A DNA stretch of 64,000 bases from Siphonodentalium dalli (lineage: Eukaryota > Mollusca > Scaphopoda > Gadilida > Siphonodentaliidae), in contig CP136066.1 of the NCBI GenBank assembly GCA_032622095.1, positions 151,976,224 to 152,040,223 of the forward strand, written 5' to 3'. The translations under genes were made by a program, and so were the position numbers. Of the stretch, positions 58,985 to 64,000 are shown piece by piece. The notes below the pieces were generated by a model, which did no database searches, had not been told where the DNA came from, and worked only from the letters and a program-made list of their open reading frames with translations. Numbering within the stretch: position 1 is the stretch's first letter; every line of letters begins with the position of its first letter.

Positions 58985-60186
58985 AGGTGTAACCGGTCAA
59001 ATATGGACTCTAGTGCCCAATATGGAACAGCTCAGAAAATATTTGCAGCGCCCTAAAATTTATTTAACATGGCATTTGCCATTAAAATCGATTTATGTCG
59101 ATAAAACTGTCATTTTTCAAAATTTTAAGCTGAGACTTGGTGTTTGTCCGTGGGATAGTTATATATTCCTAAAATGACAGAGTACAGCACGTAATTATGT
59201 ATTAGATGGAAGAAATGAATTTTTTTCAATGATAAAATTTAACATGGCATTTGCCATTAAAATCGATTTATGTCGATAAAACTGTCATTTTTCAAAATTT
59301 TAAGCTGAGACTTGTTGTATGTGCGTGGGATACATATATATTCCTAAAATGACAGAGTTCAGCGCGTAATTATGTTTTAGATGGAAGAAATTGAATTTGT
59401 TTTCGATTATAAATTTGCAGCGTGGACTGGACGGGTCAACCCGGTCATCGAGTGCGCTCAATTTGTAAACAAAGTTTGTAATTACAAAAAATTCTTCAGC
59501 ATTGTGTTGTTCGCGCTTGTGGATGCACAACATAAGTTCTTATTTGTGGATGTGGGAGCGCCAGGGCGCTCGGGGGATTCTGGAATCTTTTCAGCCTCCA
59601 CTCTGAAAGCAGGTATTGACCAAGGCTGCCTGCAGTATCCTCCACCGGTGAATATAACGGTTGGTACGAATGACAGGAATGTAGAGCATCACATCATCGG
59701 GGATGAGGCTTTTCCCTTACAGAAATTGATTATGAAGCCATATGCTCGTCGAAACATGAGTTATGACCGGAGAGTGTTTAATTATCGACTTTCGCGTGCC
59801 CTGAGGGTCGTTGAGTCAGCTTTTGGTATCTTGGCGAACAGATTTCGTGTGTTCCACACAAAGATTAATATGGAACCGTCAGATGTTGACAATGTTGTTC
59901 TGGCTGCTTGCTCTTTGCATAATTTTCTAATAGAGAAGCAGCCACTATCATATATGGCAGCCAATCAGCAGGTAACAACAGAAACAACATTCCCTGATGG
60001 TGGTTCTGTATTCACAACATTGAAAGGGACACAGAAGAACGAACCAGCATCTGCAAAGTTGATGAGAGACCACCTTAGGGGTTACTTTGTGACCGATGGC
60101 AGTGTACCATGGCAGGAGGAGATGGTCACAACAAATTGAAACATCTAAAAGAAATTTGTATCATCTGATCATTAGCACCATGAACA
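58985..60186 (+). repeat. Tandem duplication, copy 2
   Basis: Matches 57781-58984 throughout, with scattered substitutions and one 3-bp deletion in the frame, then departs after GAACAG at about 60186. Its 175-bp subunits start at 59065 and 59240. Confidence 0.9.
59381..60139 (+). CDS. PIF/Harbinger (HARBI1-like) transposase fragment, copy 2
   Basis: 252 codons. Against copy 1 I count six substitutions (Asn-Tyr near residue 10, Phe-Tyr after GCLQ, Pro-Arg before RNMSYD, Arg-Leu in SRARRV, Ala-Val in NVALAA, Val-Phe in GYVV) and one lost Lys near KKNEP. The acidic motifs and the VVESAFGILANRF block are kept, and so is the missing N-terminal part. No stop or frameshift has accumulated. The duplication is therefore young or the frame is under some constraint; a synonymous/non-synonymous count would tell. 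Confidence 0.85.
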   Translation: MEEIEFVFDYKFAAWTGRVNPVIECAQFVNKVCNYKKFFSIVLFALVDAQHKFLFVDVGAPGRSGDSGIFSASTLKAGIDQGCLQYPPPVNITVGTNDRNVEHHIIGDEAFPLQKLIMKPYARRNMSYDRRVFNYRLSRALRVVESAFGILANRFRVFHTKINMEPSDVDNVVLAACSLHNFLIEKQPLSYMAANQQVTTETTFPDGGSVFTTLKGTQKNEPASAKLMRDHLRGYFVTDGSVPWQEEMVTTN

Positions 60187-60206
60187 GACTTCTGCCAATC
60201 AAAAGT

Positions 60207-60840
60207 ATGTCAAACCTGGTCTTGCTTGACCTGTTCTGATATATACTGAATTTGGGGAGTTTTTGAGAAACTAGTGACTTTCACTGTATTGATGAAAACT
60301 GGCAATTCATTTTGGCGACCTTCATCATGCAGTGATAACTGGTAGTTTCATGGAAAATAATCACCATGTTCAGTATATGTCAAACACAGGCCACAAAACA
60401 CCAGGTGTGTTCATACTAAATAAGGTGTATGTAAAACCTGGTCTCGCTTGACCTGTTCTGATATATACTGAATTTGGGGAGTTTTTGTGAAACTAGTGAC
60501 TTTCACTGTATTGATGAAAACTGGCAATTCATTTTGGCGACCTTCATCATGCAGTGATAACTGGTAGTTTCATGGAAAATAATCACCATGTTCAGTATAT
60601 ATCAAACACAGGCCATACAACACCAGGTGTGTTCATACTAAATATATATTGAATCTGGGGAGTTTCTATTAAGCTTGAGACTTCTAGTGCATTAATGCAA
60701 ACTGGCGATTAGTATTGACCATCTCCATCATGCAATACTAAATAGTAAATTAATTGATTACACTCCCTAGTTCCAGTATATATGAAGTACAGATCATACA
60801 AAACTAGTTAGCCTATTTATACATATAATATATGTATGTC
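60207..60840. repeat. Tandem repeat, three units of about 222 bp
   Basis: AACCTGGTCTYGCTTGACC starts units at 60213 and 60435, nearly identical to each other, with TTCATTTTGGCGACC and CATGTTCAGTATAT inside. A third unit (about 60645-60840) is much more diverged and lacks the start. Confidence 0.8.
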
Positions 60841-62070
60841 AAATACATCAAGGCTCATATCACTCAATATTAATGAGTAAATTGAGCTAAACTCTCCAAA
60901 TTTGTTTCTGGTCTCCGAAAGAACTTTACTATAAACCAGTAATGTGGATTGAGTTACCAATTTGACTGAAAATAATTAAAAAAACAATTAAGATATTGAA
61001 CATTGAACTACTGTAGCAGAGTTTGCATTGGTACCGTCAATGACTGGTTCATCCATGAAACTTCCTGGTCCCATGTTTACCCTGCTGCAGTATTTAAAAT
61101 GATTATTTTTGAGTAACATTTCTAACATAAGATTGATAGCCACATCCATGCCATAAGAATAACATGAGGCTTCTCATTGATGATTGGTGGGTGAGATGGG
61201 AAAATCTCACATACTAGTAGCTATCTTGTGCCACCACTTTACATGTAGCCACAGCCTGCCATTGTCTACTTTACAATATGGTTGTTTGATGTAGGATCAT
61301 CATTGGCTAATCTCGAGTGTTAGATTGGCATTGTGGTTAATGGTTGGAAGCATTTAATTTGAAGGGATTATTGGTACAACATTAACGGTTGTACTGCCGA
61401 GTCCAAGTTGTTGTTGGGTAAAATTTTCATGAAAATTGAACAAAGGCAGTAATAGATGCTCTTTTAATTTTGGATTTTGCACATCATTGTTCATGCACTG
61501 TGTGCTAGCATTACCAAATTCACTCTCTGGGAACCCCATTCTGATTAGGTGTCAACTGCTATGGGGCAATTCCATGCAGAACTGGACAAACCACAAAAAT
61601 TTCAAATTCATTCTCATATCATGTAACCTTCTTCATAGTATAGGGAAATTACTGTAATCTCATGACATATAATGGACTTAAGCTTGGTTTGAGGCTGAAC
61701 AAATTCTTGCCTCTCAGTAAATGGTGGTGAACAATTCCCAAATTTTCCCCTATTATCTTATCATTTAAGAAGCAGTGAACTTAATCCATTTTATAATTTT
61801 GACCGATGAATTGTTACCAAATCACTCGACACTGTCAGCAGATGTGATATTCGAAAGGGCCAGTCAATAAGATAGACATAACCTAGCAGCATGACCGTTT
61901 GAAAATTGTCTATTTTTATGTAACATTTTTCATCTATTTTCTCCTGCCTGGAGAGGATTTTAAAGATAAACCATCACCCATCTAGTAAAACCACGTCCTT
62001 GTAATGCAGAATAACACATATGGCTGGAATTATCAAATCGATCAATGTAACTTTCAGTCTGTGGCTTCAA
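60841..62070. other. Intergenic with a fragment of the 5.4-kb hAT MITE
   Basis: 61495-61560 (TGCTAGCATTACCAAATTCAC, TCTCTGGGAACC) matches the arm of 5391-5927. Otherwise nothing supported. Confidence 0.45.
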
Positions 62071-62077
62071 AGTGTGT

Positions 62078-62127
62078 GTAACGTCAGTCACACGTAACGT
62101 CAGTCACGTGGGTGTAACGTCAGTCAC
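62078..62127 (+). repeat. Three copies of GTAACGTCAGTCAC
   Basis: Copies start at 62078, 62094 and 62114, with a fourth exact copy at 63838. TGACGT(T)-like half-sites on the minus strand could bind bZIP factors; a repeat origin is equally possible. Confidence 0.6.
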
Positions 62128-62571
62128 AATGGAAAATGGCATATAAATTATTGCAAGCATCAGGCATCTTTTGCAATGATAATGCATTCGCATCGGGTTA
62201 ACCATGTTGTGTTTGATGATTTGACGAAGGTATACACTGATTATACTCTGGCAAAATGGACATTCATTTTGGGTGCCATTAGAATTCGCCAGAGAATGGT
62301 CAACATATACACATTCCCCAAATCATCAAAAACAACACAATTAACCCTTAATTCCTTCAAAAGTTAAAATGAATGTACCATGTTTCCATTATCGCTCCCA
62401 CGTAGGTGTGGATTTTTAAAAGGGTACTTTTGTGGCAATGGTCTTTTATTACTTCTGATTCAATTATGGATGTAATATATCACATAGTACAGTGCTACTA
62501 ATATAGATAGGAAAATATGTGCCCATATTAACCCTTTGAAAATGGGATACTCGCTGAGAAGTAGTCATTTG

Positions 62572-62626
62572 TAGGGATGTTCAGATAATAAGTTCAACAA
62601 ACAGCCTATAATCTGAACATCCCTAT
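62572..62626. repeat. Short hairpin, 55 bp
   Basis: TAGGGATGTTCAGATAATA and its inverse TATAATCTGAACATCCCTA flank a 17-nt loop. Possibly the two joined ends of a deleted element. Confidence 0.65.
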
Positions 62627-62710
62627 GGGAATGGCCTGTGATTCCCGGATGAGACAGATTATACCCACACACTGTTCAGTTTAAGTTACTGGTATATATT
62701 AGTAGCAACA

Positions 62711-63186
62711 TAATAGTGAGGCGCCCAATGTCAGTACATAGCAACTTAATATGGGTACAGGATGTTTTGAACCATAGTCGTTTCGTGCCTGGAAGTTTCG
62801 TACCATCTGGTCGGTTCGTACCATGTTTTGGTCACAACATATTAATAAACCGTATTTTATATATATGGGAAAGTAAAATGGACTATTTTCTCGAAAATAA
62901 AAACTTATATCACACAATAATAATGCATGTTATGGAATGCAGCGAAAGATCTTATGAGATGTGTTTACTGAGCTAATACTAATCATGCTGATAAGAAAAG
63001 TTGCTTTACAATCGCCAACAGTTTGTTTTCCTATGTACATGGTATGAAACGATCAAACAATCCGGTACAAGATAAACAAAAAAGTTGAATGAATGACCAG
63101 ATGGTACAGAGTGTCCGGGTAAGAAACGACCATGTTACGAAATGTCTAGAATCCATTATTAATAGCGAGGTGCCCAATGTATTTTC
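62711..63186. mobile_element. Inverted repeat (62773-63133) inside direct repeats
   Basis: CATAGTCGTTTCGTGCC and GTACCATCTGGTC on the left return inverted at 63085-63133 (GACCAGATGGTAC, GGTAAGAAACGACCATG). Outside lie direct copies of TAATAGTGAGGCGCCCAATGT (62711) and TAATAGCGAGGTGCCCAATGT (63160). The direct repeats are too long for a usual target duplication. Confidence 0.5.
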
Positions 63187-63432
63187 AATGTCAGAAACTG
63201 ATTCAGCATGTTGAAAAACTCCCAATGAAACTTGTTTGTTACTGACAAGATTTATACTACTGACGAGATATAATTGCCAGGTTTTTTCACCAAACATCAC
63301 ATTTAGATGATTCTGAACTTTTAAAGACATAGACCACTGGCAATCACCACAATATCGAGCTTGATGCGTTTTGTGACAAAGTGCGACATTTGGTGAAGAA
63401 GATTTGGAGTGTTTTTCTGCTTCCGTCCACAA
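63031..63432 (-). CDS. Hypothetical ORF, possible exon (133 codons)
   Basis: The N-terminal two-thirds look protein-like: SSSPNVALCHKTHQARYCGDCQ (a C-x-H...C-x2-C pattern that could bind metal), then VSSINLVSNKQVSLGVFQHAES. The last 40 codons run into the inverted repeat and are probably not coding. No family recognised and no firm splice sites; an intron boundary near 63180 is possible. Confidence 0.25.
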   Translation of the reverse strand: MWTEAEKHSKSSSPNVALCHKTHQARYCGDCQWSMSLKVQNHLNVMFGEKTWQLYLVSSINLVSNKQVSLGVFQHAESVSDIENTLGTSLLIMDSRHFVTWSFLTRTLCTIWSFIQLFCLSCTGLFDRFIPCT

Positions 63433-64000
63433 TATCTCTTTAAAATAATGGAAATTTGTTTGGGGGAGGGGGGCTTTATTTCACACACTGAATCCATTTT
63501 GGCAGTGAAACTGATAATTAGATTTTACAAAACAAAAACAAGTTGCAGTGTAGGTTTGAAACATGTAATTATTAAACTTCAACAAATTGTGGTTCTTATA
63601 CTGATGATGGTCTGAATTTCTGAATGCATCCAATTCAAATGTCATCACAATTTATAGCCTAATGATCCTACATAGCTAACTTGAACAAACCAAAGTAATA
63701 GTAGCACAAGTAACAATTTACCTTTGTCTAGTATCAAAATGATGTGTTTGGTCATTTTATAGGACAATTATAATCTAAGGCACCATATAGAATGTATATA
63801 ATACCACTTGTAGATATTTCAAATTTTTGTGAAATACGTAACGTCAGTCACAGACAAAACAGGTTGGCAATATTAAATGGGTGCATCAATTGGCAAATAC
63901 TTTATGCTCTATTGAAGAGTATCCCCATATCAATTATGGGGAATAAAAACTAATTCCAGAATGCCTGCAGTTTTGGAGAAAAGTAATCTGTATGCAGGTG
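63433..64000. other. No recognised feature
   Basis: AT-rich right edge; one GTAACGTCAGTCAC copy at 63838. Confidence 0.5.

Overview
The window looks like AT-rich nuclear DNA of an animal, most likely a marine invertebrate; I cannot fix the phylum. Genes are split into short exons with GT-AG introns, and most of the sequence is non-autonomous DNA transposons, foldback elements and degenerate tandem repeats. I saw no bacterial-type gene organisation, tRNA, rRNA, CRISPR array or reverse transcriptase.

Genes, left to right. (1) The last coding exon of cytoplasmic tryptophanyl-tRNA synthetase (WARS1, +, 4475-4633); the rest of the gene lies to the left or in exons I could not find. (2) A complete four-exon leucine-rich-repeat gene on the minus strand, 13701 to 8816, 364 aa, best matched to LRRC73. 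All junctions keep frame. It has a possible alternative last exon at 7820-7972 and a 101-codon ORF ending 50 nt upstream of its start codon. (3) A reconstructed plus-strand gene with four coding exons over about 17 kb (15467-32854, plus a likely 3'UTR intron). It encodes an unrecognised protein of about 315 aa with two membrane segments, a short two-cysteine loop and a long Thr/His/Gln-rich tail. This is the best candidate for something undescribed. (4) Two tandem copies of a PIF/Harbinger (HARBI1-like, DDE_Tnp_4) transposase fragment at 58177-58938 and 59381-60139.

Mobile DNA dominates. Three long palindromic elements (18318-23392, 33749-35323, 44290-49988) share TIRs starting TAGT, 3-bp target duplications (TCC, TAT, TCT) and internal modules with the motif AAGATGGCNGCCAAAATGGC. 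A foldback element (36040-38270) carries mirrored CACGTG-containing minisatellites. Seven copies of one TTAA-flanked MITE family are scattered from 238 to 29433, four of them in introns of gene 3 and two in introns of LRRC73. Two hAT-like elements have perfect 8-bp target duplications, one nested in an older repeat. Hairpin MITEs include a 3 x 175 bp tandem array at 56.3-56.8 kb.

Region layout: 0-7 kb WARS1 3' end with nested MITEs; 7.8-14 kb LRRC73; 15.4-33.3 kb the two-TM gene with a 5-kb palindrome in intron 1; 33.7-54 kb palindromes and satellites with almost no coding signal; 54-64 kb intergenic repeats and the duplicated Harbinger fragment.
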